A stretch of DNA of 64,000 nucleotides from Mastigamoeba balamuthi (lineage: Eukaryota > Evosea > Mastigamoebida > Mastigamoebidae), in the NCBI GenBank assembly GCA_902651635.1, contig CACRSC010000118.1, forward strand, positions 62,001 through 126,000, read 5' to 3'. The position numbers and the translations under genes are program-made. A model generated the notes under the pieces. It did not search any database, had not been told where the DNA came from, and was given only the letters and a program-made list of their open reading frames with translations. Shown here one piece after another: positions 22,253-32,890 of this stretch (position 1 is the first letter of the stretch; every line of letters starts with the position of its first letter).

Positions 22253-22785
22253 GTCACCGATTTCTCAGATGATCTCAGTCAGAGACCAGGCCGTCGGCCG
22301 TGGCTTGCTGCCTATCACTGTGCCTGTGAGTGCACGAGGAGTCAATTATACGATGTCGGCGAGGCTTTTTCAACGTCCTCTCTGGCCGATGGTAGTCAAA
22401 GAAACTGTGGCTATGCGCTATGCAGCTTCGCCTTCGTCGTTCTTGAAGACCTGGCTATCCATTTCAGAAACACGACGGTGGCTGCCATGAAGAGCAGTGT
22501 CGATCCTCGGATTGCTGCCTGATACATCCCGGCAGAGCGCAGCTTATTACTGTCGGCGCAATCGCGACGAGGTCGTCTGCTTTCCTGCACTTCTGTGCGG
22601 CCTGAAAATCAAATCGCAGGCTCACAGACGACCGCCACTTGTGGAGTGTGTTGTATTCCGACGACTTAACGCAATTCACACTCGCTAATGGATGGCACAT
22701 CGATTGGGCACTGGGCTTCGCTTGAGGGACCGAGGTTGCAGTTGTGCGGATTCTTCTGTTAATCGACAAATCAACAGGTTGTTGA
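22253..22785. other. Intergenic stretch
   Basis: This lies between the upstream element of copy A and the 3' end of the reductase-rhodanese gene. No coding or structural feature is recognised. Confidence 0.35.
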
Positions 22786-25336
22786 TCAGAAGACCTTGTT
22801 GGCGATCAGCTGCTTGTACTGCTGCGGGGTGTGGAACAGGTGGTTCACAAGAGCGCCTCCCGACAGGTCGTAGATGTTCGTGAACCCCTTCTGCGCCAGG
22901 AACCTGTACGCTGCGTTGCCACGCCCTCCGACCCTGCAGAGGGAAAACCACATGCAGGTGAGAACAGCCACCGGGACCAGAGGCAATCCGCACTTGCAGA
23001 TGAGGACAACAGGCTTGTCCTTGGGCAGTTCGGTGTAGCGCTGGCGCAGTTGCCCGGCGGTGATGCAGATGGCGCCGGGGACGACGCCCTGCACTGGCAG
23101 CTCGGCGGCCTCCCTCAGGTCCACCAGCACGGCGTCCGCGGGCAGGCTGTCGGGGAACGTCTGCACAGCAGCGAGGGCAGGCGGGGTCAGTACCACGGTG
23201 GTCCTCGGGCGTTGTGGCTCAGCGAGGGGTATGAGGGCCGGCTCATTCGTCCACCCAGAAAGAAAGAGCCGCACTGTGCGGTACATCGAGTGGGGAGCAT
23301 TTCGCGATTGATCAAACATGAAAGAGGGTTGACTTCTCTACCAAGCTGCCCCACAGAGCAGGCATGGGGCACAGAGAACCGCGAGCAGCACCATAACACA
23401 AGGAAACGAAAGATAAGAACCGGTGGAGAAGGGGCGCACCATCTTGACGAGGCCGTCCATGATGTTGCACGCGATGAAGCCCGCGGTGTTGACAGGGTCC
23501 TTTGGCCCGTTGTACGGCGGCGCGTAGGTGAGCTCGACCTGCGAGAGCTGGCGCACGGTCATCCCCGCCTGTATCGCCGTCGAGAGCACGTCGATGCGCT
23601 TGTCGACGCCCAGCCTGCCCACCGCCTGCGCCCCGACGATGCGCCCGCTCTTCCTGTCGAACAGCATCTTGATGATCATCGGCGCGGCCCCGGGCAGCCA
23701 CTCGACCGCGTTGGCCTGAATCGCGTAGAGCTTCTCGACGTCGGCGACACCGAACCGCTTGGCGAGCTTCTCGCTGAGGCCCGTGCACGCCGCCGTGTGC
23801 TCGAACACGCGGACGATGGCCGTGCCGTTGACCCCGCCGAACCTCTCGTCCCTGCCGGCGATGTTGGCCGCGGCCACACGCCCCTGCCGCGACGCGGGGC
23901 CCGCGAGTGCGAGCATCATGGGCTTGTCGAGCACGTAGTTGTTCACCTGCACAGCGTCTCCGCACGCGTAGATGCTGCGAGGGGAGAGCGCACTGTGAGC
24001 TGCGGCTGCGAGAGCGCGCGAAGGGCGAGGCTCGCTCGCACTCGGGGTCGGTGGTCCGCATGTGGTCGTCGACCAGTATCGTGTTGTTGACGCCGAGGCC
24101 CAGGCCGCACGACGACGCCAGGCGCGAGTCGGGCGTCACGCCGATGCTCAGGACCACCACGTCCTGCACGGGCCGATTGGGCTCAGCGGGGGCTGGCGGG
24201 GCAGGGAGGGAGTCCGCACAGCGGGGATCTTGGAGCCGTCGTCGAGCGTGACGACGAGCGGCGAGTCGGCGCCCTTGTCGATCGACTGCGTCTTGCGGCC
24301 CAGGCGGCAGTCGACGCCGTGGTGCTCGAGCGACATCTGCAGCGGCACGGCCATCTCGGGGTCGAACACGCCCAGCACCTGGCCCAGCAGCTCGACGACG
24401 GTCGTCCTGACGCCCTTGTGCACAAACGCCTCGGCGACCTCGAGGCCTGCGGTGGGCCACTTGGCTGCTCAGCGCTCCGCGGTCCTCTCGGAGCCCCCGG
24501 GGGCGGGGGGAGCGCACCGATGAAGCTGCCGCCGATGATGACGGCGCGCTTGCCCTGGGAGACGAGGCCCGCGACGCCGTCCATGTCCGCGAGGCTCCTG
24601 AGGCTGTAGACGCCTGCGCGGTATCGTCCTCGCGTCAGCACGGGCACAGAAGGCGACGCGGGAGAACACAAACAGAAACGAGCGGATCGAACCGGGGAGG
24701 TCAGTGCCAGCGATGCCGGCCGTCACGGGGCGCGCGCCGGGGGCCAGGACGAGCTTGTCGTAGGCGTGGTCGGCGACGGCGCCGGTGGCGAGGTCCTTGA
24801 CGGCGATGGTGTGCGTGTCTCTGTTGATGCCGACGACTTCGCTGCGCAGGTGCACCGAGACGTCGTAGCGGGCCTTGGCCCACGCCGCCGTCACCACCGA
24901 CAGCTTCGCGCGGTCCTTGATCTCGCCCCCGATGTAGTACGGCATGCCGCCTGCGGGTGGGGGTCTCAGTGACGCACGTGGGGGGTGCAGAGGCCGGTGG
25001 CTGGGGTGGAATGTGAACCCCCGTGGACCCCGGGAGGGCCCAGAGGACACTTGCCCCCGCAAAAAACGGCGCCTATCCCAGGGGCGGGTGGTCCGCTGCC
25101 CCAGTGGCCTGTGGGCGGGGCGCACAAGAGGCGATGGAGACGTCGGGGCCGCGCTCGAATACGTGGATGTCGATGTCCTCGCGGAGACGCTTGAGGCGCA
25201 TCGCACAGCTCATCCCCGCTGCGACGCCGCCCACGATGCACACCCTCTTCTGCTCCGCCAGTGGCCCCCCGAGGATCAGAAGGGTGTTGGGAACACAGGA
25301 GGGGGGCGTGTGAGTGCGACGGACGGTTGTAGCCAT
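22786..25336 (-). CDS. CoA-disulfide-reductase/NADH-oxidase-like flavoprotein fused to a rhodanese domain
   Basis: Start taken at 25336. Exon 1 carries the FAD-binding Rossmann motif VCIVGGVAAGMSCAMRLKRL and ends in SIASC. Splicing at a GTGCGC donor joins the Cys codon to GMPYYIGGEI, so the active-site Cys of the CoA disulfide reductase family is intact across the intron. Then come DKLVLAPGARPVTAG, the NAD-binding KRAVIIGGSFIG, DVVVLSIGVTPDSRLA, YACGDAVQV and the dimerisation domain (HTAACTGLSEKLAKRFGV to DPVNTAGFIACNIMDG). The C-terminal rhodanese domain reads DAVLVDLREAAELP, and its catalytic loop, joined over an intron, is LICKVGGRGNAAYRFLA, with the Cys present. The fusion type is well known in bacteria (CoADR-RHD) and handles persulfide or CoA-disulfide reduction. 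Here it is cut by about seven short introns, so it is a genuine nuclear gene, perhaps of bacterial origin. Confidence 0.8.
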
Positions 25337-25609
25337 GTCTTCTGCTGTTTTCCTCGCTGTGCTCTTTGTGTTCTGTGGCTTAATTTACCCGAGTATCTCT
25401 GGTGACGTGTTACCGCACCCCCACCCCCACTGTTCAACGGGGGTTCACACCCCACGCAACACCCGCCCGGAAATGTGCTGTACCCCCCACCACCACGTCA
25501 CCCGCCCCCCGTACCTGGCACACACCGCACTGAGAGGTCAATGCAACGAAACGCCCGTCTTGGCAGACAAATGGCAGACAAACGGCAGACAAACTTCAGA
25601 GGCACTGTG
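25337..25609. other. Spacer between two same-strand genes
   Basis: This interval lies between the start of the reductase-rhodanese gene and the stop of the SAM-Sel1 gene, both minus strand. C-runs occur around 25420-25510. There is no gene evidence. Confidence 0.35.
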
Positions 25610-27512
25610 TCATTCAGCTCCCTTGGCGGGGCCCGGGGGGGCCCGTGCGGGCGTCGCTGTGTGCTGGAGGCGGGCGAGGTTGGCCTGGGCCAGCGCGTTG
25701 CCCTGGTCTGCGGCCATGCGCAGCAGCCGCGCGGCCTCGTCGCGGTTGCGGGGGACGCCCCTGCCGGCCGCGTAGAGCGACCCCAGGCTGCTCAGCGCCA
25801 GCGCGTGCGGCCCCGCGCTCAGGGCGGCCCCGTAGAGCTGCGCGCAGCGCTCGGGGTCCGCGCCGTCGACGTGCTCGGCCCAGTGGCCCGCGAGCCACAG
25901 CGCCGTCGCCGAGCGCTGCGTGGGCGCCACGAGGCCCGCGCAGAACGCCGAGCCGCGCCGCGCGGGCTCCTTGCTCTTGGCCGCCCGCAGCAGCTCGTCG
26001 GGCTCGGGGTCCGCGGCCGCGAAGGCCGTGGGGAACGAGCAGCGCAGCGCGCGCAGGAAGAGCGCGGCGGGGCCGAACTGGTCGTCGGCGAGCAGCGCGC
26101 CCAGGAGGTCCGTGCGCGCGCGGGCCACGTCGCCGCGGTCGACGGCGGCGCAGGCGGCGACGCAGGCCTCCTCGGCGGGGCCCAGCGACGCGAGCGGGGC
26201 CAGGGGCTTGACGGGCTGCGGGGCACGCATGGGCACCTCGGGCGTCCGGCGCGCGTGCTCGAGGTACCGCGCGCTCGTGCCGCTGCGCAGCTCGTCGCAG
26301 GCGCGCGACCAGAGCGCCACGGCCTCTGCGCGGTCCTGCGCGGCGCCCGCGCCCGTCCAGAGGCACCAGCCGAGCGTGTAGGCCGCGCGCGCGTGCGACA
26401 TGGACGCCGCGAGGCGGTAGAGCTGCGCGGCGATGGCGGGGTCGCGCGCGATGCCCGAGCCCGTGCGCCAGCAGTCGGCGAGGTTGCAGACGGCGCCCGG
26501 GTGGCGCTGCTCGGCGGCCGCGTTGAACAGCTCCACGGCCTCGTCGAGGTCGCGCGGGCCCGCGACGCCGTGGAACGCCATCTGCCCGAGGTAGTCGCGC
26601 GCCTCTGCGCTGCCCTGCGCGGCCGCGGCCTCGAGCAGCGCGCGGGCCTCGCGCGGGCTCTGCGCGGCCCCGTTGCCGAACGCCAGCCGCACGCCCAGCG
26701 CGCACCGCGCCAGCACGCTGCCCCGCGCGCAGCCCTCGCGCAGCAGCGCGACCACGCGGGCCTGCAGCTGCTCGTCTGCGCTCGCGGGGTCGGCCGTCTC
26801 GAGCCACGCGGCCGCCAGCCACTTGGCCGTCCCGCTCTCGAGCCGCCCGGCGGCCTCTGCGAACGCGTCGCCCGCGGCCCGCGAGCCGGCGGCGAGGGCC
26901 CGCGCGCGGAGCATGTGCGGCCGCGGGTCGCCGTCGCGGAAGAGCGCGGGCAGCGCCTCGCGCAGGGCCGCGAGGAAGACGAGCGCGTGGCCGCAGTCGG
27001 GGCTCAGCGCGACGGCCCGCAGCAGCAGCGTGCGGCACTCGGCGGCCCTGCTGCGGTCCAGCTCGGCCACCGCCAGCGCCGTCAGCTCGGCCGCGGCCAG
27101 CGCGTGGCTCGCGGGCTGCATCTGCTGCATCTGCATCTGCAGCTGCGCCTGCTGCTGCTGCTGCTGCTGCTGGGGGGGAGCTGTGGGCTGCACGGGCGAC
27201 GACGAGGGCACGGCCGTCTGCTGCTCGCGGGCGTAGCGCTCGATGGCGCTGAGGAGCGCCTGGCGACGCCACGGGAGCACCCCGAGGTCGTCCATGTCGC
27301 TGAGATGCGGTGGGGGGGTTGAGTGGAAAACGACGGAAAACTGATGGGGAACCGGTGGGGGGGGTGGAATAAAAGGTGCACGGGGCGCACGAGTGGGTCA
27401 GGGTCAGCAGGGAGCGGGCCATGATGAACCCCCCGGCGTTGAGCGGGGCACAGAGGTCGGACAGGCCGATGGGCGCGAGGAGGTCTGCGACGAGCACCGT
27501 GTCCTGGGGCAT
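25610..27512 (-). CDS. SAM-domain and Sel1-like repeat protein
   Basis: Two exons (27512-27391 and 27299-25610; 91-nt intron, GTGCGC donor) give 603 residues. The N-terminal SAM domain is split by the intron: VADLLAPIGLSDLCAPLNAG, then ARSLLTLTHS joined to DMDDLGVLPWRRQALLSAIE. A polyglutamine run (CTG repeat at about 27149-27171) separates it from a helical solenoid of Sel1/TPR-like units, for example RCALGVRLAFGNGAAQSPRE, AEARDYLGQMAFHGVAGPRD, GAVCNLADCWRTGSGIARDP and SSLGSLYAAGRGVPRNRDEA. Sel1 proteins are adaptors for protein assembly and SAM domains oligomerise, so a scaffold role is likely. No catalytic motif is seen. Confidence 0.75.
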
Positions 27513-27759
27513 GGCGGGGGGCTGAGGTGCTCCTGTGGGCTTGTGGGCTGTGCTGTGTTGTTCTGTTCAGTACAGAAATATCTCCTGCACAGATTCTCTA
27601 TCGGACCGAACCAGAATTCCGTGAGAGAATATGACATCGCAGGTGCCCTCATAGGACGGCGTACGCTCAGTGACATGACAACACATGCGGAGCTGGTGTG
27701 CGATTATGATGGGACCTCCGTGTCTGATGAGCAACCAGTTCGGCTTCCTTCGTGTATCA
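27513..27759. promoter_or_regulatory. Divergent intergenic region
   Basis: This separates the start of the SAM-Sel1 gene (minus) from the broken sensor gene copy B (plus). It probably holds the SAM-Sel1 promoter. No specific motif was recognised. Confidence 0.3.
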
Positions 27760-27796
27760 GGGCCATTTCCGATTCACTTTGCGCATTTCCGAGATA
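27760..27796 (+). promoter_or_regulatory. Conserved upstream element of the sensor-only family (copy B)
   Basis: This is the family block GGGCCATTTCCGATTCA plus GCGCATTTCCGAGATA immediately before the ATG at 27797. It is retained although the gene behind it is broken. Confidence 0.6.
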
Positions 27797-28912
27797 ATGC
27801 ATAAGGGCGTTGAATGCAGGCTGGTCTCGCTGGGGCTGGGCGCCCTGTGCACAGGGGTCGTCCTAGGACTGTTTGCCGTCTCGGTGATGGTGTGGTACGT
27901 GCTGGACAACCCGATCACGTGCCCAACTGCAGGCAACTACGGCACCATCCAAAGCATTGCAGATACTATTGCGCTGGCATTCGAGCAGGCCATTAGCGAG
28001 GCAGAGCACACCACCTCCGAGCTGATTAACATGGCCAATTACTCTGCTGATACCTGCTCTGATGATCCTAATGTGTCTGGTGCTGCTGTGCAGGGCCGGT
28101 GGGTGGACTATCTCGCAATGGCCTCTGCAGAGGGTCGTACTGGCTGGTCTATAGTAAGTGCTGACAGGTTCGGGTCCTCTGTGATTGTTTCTACAGACCC
28201 TCCTGTGGTAAAATGGTCACTGGCTCCTGGAACAGCCCTTTACTGGTGAGTTCATTTCCGCATATTACACGTACTGGCACTTGTTGACATGATCCTTGTA
28301 GGAGCGATGTGCAAAATTGCACCGAAAATGGAACATTGCTAATTGACGAACCCAGAAACGTGACAGTGCCCTATGATGTGACCAGAAGTCCGTGATATGG
28401 CAGCTGTGGTCAAACAAGGAAGGCTGTATTGGGACCACAACTTCAGGCTCCAGACACCATCTCGTGGTCTTGTTGCTGTGAGCCAGTCGCTTGTGTCTCT
28501 TCACACAACTCAAATATGCCGTGTCTGTGGTGTCATCATTTCTCTCGATGAGATACTACAGTGTGAGGCACTCCAGCTATATCTTCGTCCATTTCGTGAA
28601 AACGTGTGTCTCTTTGAGGCTAGTACTAAGAGGCTCATCGCTACAACGGCCTTTAGCTCTGAGGCTGTTCAGGTGTTATGGGAAAATGTGGATAGGAGCA
28701 TTGCAGAAAACAAAATCTCTGTTGGCCAAACCGTCATTATTGGAGGAAGCCCCCACGAGTTCATTGTGAAATACTTGGGATCTCACGAAAGGAGAGGGTT
28801 CCCGCCTATGTATCTGGCCATTAGTCACCTGGTTTTGAGTGAGGGTCGCACTGTGACAGCCTCGATCCTCACAATTTTCGAAGGGTTCCTTCTTCTTTTC
28901 GTTGTAGCCTGA
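27797..28912 (+). pseudogene. Broken sensor-only membrane protein gene (family copy B)
   Basis: Exon 1 (27797-28245) is open and carries the TM helix and the GAAVQGRWVDYLAMASAEGR landmark; the 56-nt intron (28246-28301) has good borders. In exon 2 the conserved SPWY motif reads CCG TGA TAT, so Trp is a stop, and one extra base follows; the two exons together are not a multiple of three. Downstream the frame recovers as GRLYWDHNFRLQTPS, VCGVIISLDEIL and a hydrophobic end (FEGFLLLFVVA). By comparison with copies A, C and D this is a recent pseudogene, unless TGA is read through here. Confidence 0.65.
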
Positions 28913-29099
28913 ATAATGACGATTGTGATTATGCCAGGCACTTGTGTGAGATGTCAAGTATAGTTAAAGGCAAGCCGTGATTATGCACCGTTTTCCTCCA
29001 ATTCCGCAATTTATTTCCTACTTTTCCCATCACGCTGGCAATCGAGTTGAGCATCTTCACATCAGAGCTTGTACTCGGTCAAATAGTCCACCAACCAGC

Positions 29100-29215
29100 C
29101 CTGCACAGCACCAGACTATTGGGTCATATGAGCAGGCCTCTGCAAGTGCGGAGACGTCTGCAATCAATGTTCTTTGTTGGACTCACCCCAAAGGATCTGT
29201 GCAGCTCTGAGACTG
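29100..29215 (+). pseudogene. Relic of the 3' end of a sensor-only family exon 2
   Basis: The sequence at about 29165-29195 (FVGLTPKDL) matches the family segment VVGLDPNEG / VVGLTPWSK near the C-terminus. Flanking bases are too diverged to delimit the relic exactly. Confidence 0.4.
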
Positions 29216-29261
29216 TGGTGAAACACTCAGTACATCTCCGCACCCTGGAAGAACATTCGAA

Positions 29262-29420
29262 GTGGTAGGCCGCTCGCCCTCCCTGAACGACATAGCGCTG
29301 TGCAGCGTGTGGCAGTGCACCAGAAGCCCCATCGCGGCCCCAGTCATCGGCGACCCCAGTCTCAGACTGATCGCCCCCTCTTGCACGTACTGTCCTCCTC
29401 GAACACTGGGTCATGAGGTA
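29262..29420 (-). pseudogene. Relic of the U-box 3' end of the ankyrin/U-box gene
   Basis: The minus strand reads SPMTGAAMG, then LVHCHTLHSAMSFREGERP, matching the last exon of the gene at 36094-40427 (SPMTGAAMGATLVPCHTLRS). Only the final 50 or so codons are present, with small changes. In the intact locus this 3' end also lies next to a sensor-only gene, so both relics probably come from one duplicated block. Confidence 0.65.
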
Positions 29421-29479
29421 TCACGATGGGTCACAAGTGGCGATCGGCACGGCCGCGTAGCATCTCTCGCCATGAACAA

Positions 29480-29770
29480 CAGTGCCTCCACACTCAAGCG
29501 TGAGAGTTCAGGCTGGTCTAGCTGTGTCTGGGCGTACTGTGCGCAGGGTTCATCTTGAGGATGCTTGCTATCTCGGCGATAATCATGTGCTCCAAGCCAA
29601 AACAAATCGGTGTCCACGGCATTTCCGACCATGATGATGACAATTGAGATGGGCTCCGTGAGACAGAGCCCAATGGGTCAGTGGGCTGGACTACGTGATG
29701 GCCTCTGCAGTGCGACGTGCTGGTAGTCTATAGTTGTCAGGTCCTCTTGTCTGCGTCTATGAATGAGTAC
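29480..29770 (+). pseudogene. Relic of a sensor-only family exon 1
   Basis: The bases follow exon 1 of the family (for example GGTTCATCTTGAGGATGCTT, ATCATGTGCTCCAAGCC and later GACTACGTGATGGCCTCTGC) but contain many indels and stops. The conserved upstream element is absent. Confidence 0.55.
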
Positions 29771-30248
29771 TCAATTGTCAACTATTCTCTTGAAACCTAC
29801 AGGACAAACACTTCCATAACGTAAATTTCTTGAAGGGAATCAGCAGAGTGCGCTAGATAGCACGAGCAATCCTTCAGTGTAGAAGGTTCGAGATGCACCC
29901 CCAGAATGGACTTCGGCCGCCAGGACTTCGAGTGCGGATGAGTTCGTGAGGGCAACGCAGAAGCCACGAAACTCCACGGAGTAGCACCCGCTGCCCCTTG
30001 ATTCGCGTCGGGTGAGACGTGAGCTCTCTGTGCGTCCCTACAGGCGGGCGATCCCTTAATCAGCTTTAAATTTGGTTCGGCTATACTCCCTTGAGGGTTC
30101 TGCTCAATTTTGCGGATATTGTACAATGACCAGGCCTGCTTTTCGTTTGCTGCTTCCAAAAATAGTGTTTCAACCTGACCCTCCTCGTTCTTCATTTTTG
30201 AGAACTCCGTCTAGGGTGAAGCTATTACAGACCCTCCGAGCAGCGCAA

Positions 30249-32834
30249 ATGCGAGTTCACTTCAGCGCGGGCACCGCAACTGCGGCAATCAGCCTCGCTA
30301 CGTCGCTGGCGCTGGCAGCTGTGGTCATCGCGCCCATTGCCGCCATGTCGACCGAGTTCTCTCTGAGCCAGATCGAGAAGATCATCGACCTGCAGCTGGG
30401 CCTGCACGTCTCGACGGTCACGGACACGGTCCAGACGCAGCTCACACGCATCTCGGGCCACTACGCCACGCTCGTGCACGCGGGGGCGCTCCCCGCCGCC
30501 ACGGACGAGGAGACGATGACACTGCTGTACTGGAGCTACAAGGAGCTACAGCAGTTCCTCACGTGGATCTGCTTCTTCTTCCCCGAGGACCTCGGGCGCT
30601 ACGTCGGCATCGTCAACTCGGCATCCAGTGGCATACTGATGTCCCGCGGCATGGGGATGTTCAACAAGACCGCCATGCTGGCTGCCGTTGAGCACCTCAC
30701 CGCCGCCGAGTACGACAGCGGCACCAAGGTCGCCTTCAAGTCGCACGACAACTTCACCATGCGCCTCGGCACTCTCCTCGCCGGGCAGCTGACGAACCCG
30801 ACGACTCATAAGCTCCAGCCCAGCATCTCGACGGGTCAGCTGGGCATTATGTACGCAGTGCGCTTCTGCAAGGACGGCAATCCGTGCGGTCCGGATGCCC
30901 CCGGACAAGCGGGCATCCTGCAGCTCGTCGCCTCGAGCTCCGATCTCTCGGACAACCTGCGTGAATCACTCGCAGAGAGCGCGGACCCCAAGTCCCGCGC
31001 GTTCGTCACCGACATGAACGGAAAGCTCATCGCCACGTCGCACGGGGTGCCCTCGGTGCTGGTGGGCACCCGCCTGCAGTACCTCATGTGCGACAACAGC
31101 TCGGTGGGGGATTCCACTCTTGTCCGCATCGGCCGCGACCTCCTGCGCGACGGGAGGCAGGGCAAGGAGCTGAGCATGTACCGCACGAGCACACACATCG
31201 TCTCGTCCCAGAACATCGCCGTCGGCAACGCCGGGGACGTGTGGACAGTCTACTACGCGGTCCCCACTCACGAGGTCTACGGCGAGCTCACCAAGACCGT
31301 GGGCATCTGCGTGGGCATCGCAGTGGCGCTGGCGCTGACTGCTGCGGTGGTCTCGTGGGCAGCGCAGCACGTGTTCCTGGCAAAGCCCCTCGACCGGGCC
31401 GTCAAGACCATCGACACCCTCGCCCACATGAACATGCACGGCATCGCCAAGGCCTCGTCCTCGTCCTCGCTGAACCTCGCCGACAAGGGGCTGCCGCAGC
31501 GCGCAGGAGGAGGCGCAGGCGCGGTGGTGCCCTCGCCGTCGACGGTGGCGTTCCTGGACGAGGTGTCCGGGGTGCTGGTGGCTGCGGACAAGCTGGTGCA
31601 CTCGCTGTACTGCGTGGGGCGCTACGTCTCCATGGACCTCGCCACCTGGGTCATCGGCAAGGGCATCGTGTCCTCGCCCCTCGTGCCGCGGGACGTGTCG
31701 GTGCTGTTCTGCGACATCGAGGGCTCCACGACGCTGATCGACCAGTGCCGCGCAGAGGGCACCATGGGCGAGTTCGCCGAGATGCTCAACGAGATCCTGA
31801 CGAAGCTGGCCAACACGGCCAAGGACTACGGCGGCTACATCGACAAGTTCATCGGCGATGGTGCGCTGCCTGCCATCCCCACCTCCCCCCCCNNNNNNNN
31901 NNNNNNNNNNNNNNNNNNNNNNNNNNNNNNNNNNNNNNNNNNNNNNNNNNNNNNNNNNNNNNNNNNNNNNNNNNNNNNNNNNNNNNNNNNNNNNNNNNNN
32001 NNNNNNNNNNNNNNNNNNNNNNNNNNNNNNNNNNNNNNNNNNNNNNNNNNNNNNNNNNNNNNNNNNNNNNNNNNNNNNNNNNNNNNNNNNNNNNNNNNNN
32101 NNNNNNNNNNNNNNNNNNNNNNNNNNNNNNNNNNNNNNNNNNNNNNNNNNNNNNNNNNNNNNNGCGCCGCCCTGGCAGAGGTGATGGTGGTGTTCAACGC
32201 GCCGTGCGACTGCGCCCACCACGAGAGCAGGGCGTGCGAGGCGGCGGTGGCCATGCAGCAGTGCGTCAAGGGCCTCAGGACCCGCTGGGAGAGCAGCGGC
32301 ACGTACAAGAGCTTCAAGTGCCCCAGGGTCCGCGTGTCCGTGGCCTCGGGCACCGTCCTGGTCGGCGACATCGGCGCCTTCGGCACTCTGGTCAACTACA
32401 CCGCCATCGGCGAGGTCGTCTGCATCGCAGCCCGCCTGCAGGAGGTCGCCAAGCACGTCAGGCCGCCCTCGGGCATCATCGTCACCGGCGAGACCTGGAG
32501 CGCTGCCGTCGAGCAGGGCTCCGTGTCCCTCATCACCGTCGAGTCCGACACGGCGGCAATCGCGGGGCACTCGTGTGGGGTCACCAAGGTGCGCGGGTGC
32601 AGCCTGCCGCTGGCCCTCTACACCGTGCTGGGCTCCAGGGGAATTCTCAGTCCGGAGGCTGTCTCGAACGCAGCGCACTTCCAGAGGGCAATGGAGGCGC
32701 TGGCGAGGGGCGACCGCGACGATGTCTCACAGGAGCTGGCCCGTGTGGACACGGACTACATCCCCAGCGTCAGGGCAGCAGTCATGGAGAGCCAGAACTC
32801 GGGCAGCACTGTTCTCGACCTGGTAAAGAAGTAG
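30249..32834 (+). CDS. Cache-type receptor adenylate cyclase, class III (copy 1)
   Basis: Two exons (30249-31860 and 32179-32834) give 755 residues, exactly as in the second copy at 51080-53429. The start MRVHFSAGTATAA was chosen because homology between the copies includes it. Layout: TM helix (residues 10-32), a roughly 350-residue ectodomain of dCache type (long N-terminal helix, later DVWTVYYAVPTHEVYG), a second TM helix with a HAMP-like stretch (LAKPLDRAVKTIDTLAHM), then a cyclase domain. FCDIEGSTTLID holds the first metal Asp. Splicing makes DKFIGDEVMVVFNAP, with the second Asp and the substrate Lys. YTAIGEVVCIAARL keeps the Arg, with Cys at the usual Asn. It most likely makes cAMP in response to an extracellular ligand; the ligand is unknown. 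The intron contains a run of N. Confidence 0.85.
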   Translation: MRVHFSAGTATAAISLATSLALAAVVIAPIAAMSTEFSLSQIEKIIDLQLGLHVSTVTDTVQTQLTRISGHYATLVHAGALPAATDEETMTLLYWSYKELQQFLTWICFFFPEDLGRYVGIVNSASSGILMSRGMGMFNKTAMLAAVEHLTAAEYDSGTKVAFKSHDNFTMRLGTLLAGQLTNPTTHKLQPSISTGQLGIMYAVRFCKDGNPCGPDAPGQAGILQLVASSSDLSDNLRESLAESADPKSRAFVTDMNGKLIATSHGVPSVLVGTRLQYLMCDNSSVGDSTLVRIGRDLLRDGRQGKELSMYRTSTHIVSSQNIAVGNAGDVWTVYYAVPTHEVYGELTKTVGICVGIAVALALTAAVVSWAAQHVFLAKPLDRAVKTIDTLAHMNMHGIAKASSSSSLNLADKGLPQRAGGGAGAVVPSPSTVAFLDEVSGVLVAADKLVHSLYCVGRYVSMDLATWVIGKGIVSSPLVPRDVSVLFCDIEGSTTLIDQCRAEGTMGEFAEMLNEILTKLANTAKDYGGYIDKFIGDGALPAIPTSPPXXXXXXXXXXXXXXXXXXXXXXXXXXXXXXXXXXXXXXXXXXXXXXXXXXXXXXXXXXXXXXXXXXXXXXXXXXXXXXXXXXXXXXXXXXXAALAEVMVVFNAPCDCAHHESRACEAAVAMQQCVKGLRTRWESSGTYKSFKCPRVRVSVASGTVLVGDIGAFGTLVNYTAIGEVVCIAARLQEVAKHVRPPSGIIVTGETWSAAVEQGSVSLITVESDTAAIAGHSCGVTKVRGCSLPLALYTVLGSRGILSPEAVSNAAHFQRAMEALARGDRDDVSQELARVDTDYIPSVRAAVMESQNSGSTVLDLVKK
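31893..32163. other. Assembly gap (271 N) inside the cyclase intron
   Basis: The gap starts in a C-rich tract within the only intron of copy 1. The corresponding intron in copy 2 is 82 nt, so the gap size is probably arbitrary or reflects a C-rich expansion. No coding sequence appears to be lost. Confidence 0.9.
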
Positions 32835-32884
32835 ACAATTTGATGGAATTGCACAGTAATGTGGCGTCCATGAAAACACAATTA

Positions 32885-32890
32885 AATAAA
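32885..32890 (+). terminator. AATAAA polyadenylation signal of cyclase copy 1
   Basis: AATAAA lies about 50 nt after the stop at 32834. A 10-bp perfect hairpin (CCTGCCAGGC / GCCTGGCAGG) follows at 32959-32988. Confidence 0.55.

Noticed and set aside
25475-27322. Long plus-strand open frame opposite the SAM-Sel1 gene
   Set aside because: Arg/Ala/Gly-rich with no domain; it is the shadow of a GC-rich minus-strand gene with clear SAM and Sel1 motifs.
29870-29920. tRNA-like B-box (GGTTCGAG)
   Set aside because: No matching A-box or cloverleaf could be drawn around it.
31893-32163. Possible missing coding sequence in the N run of cyclase copy 1
   Set aside because: Copy 2 shows that this position is inside an 82-nt intron; both flanking exons have the same lengths in the two copies.
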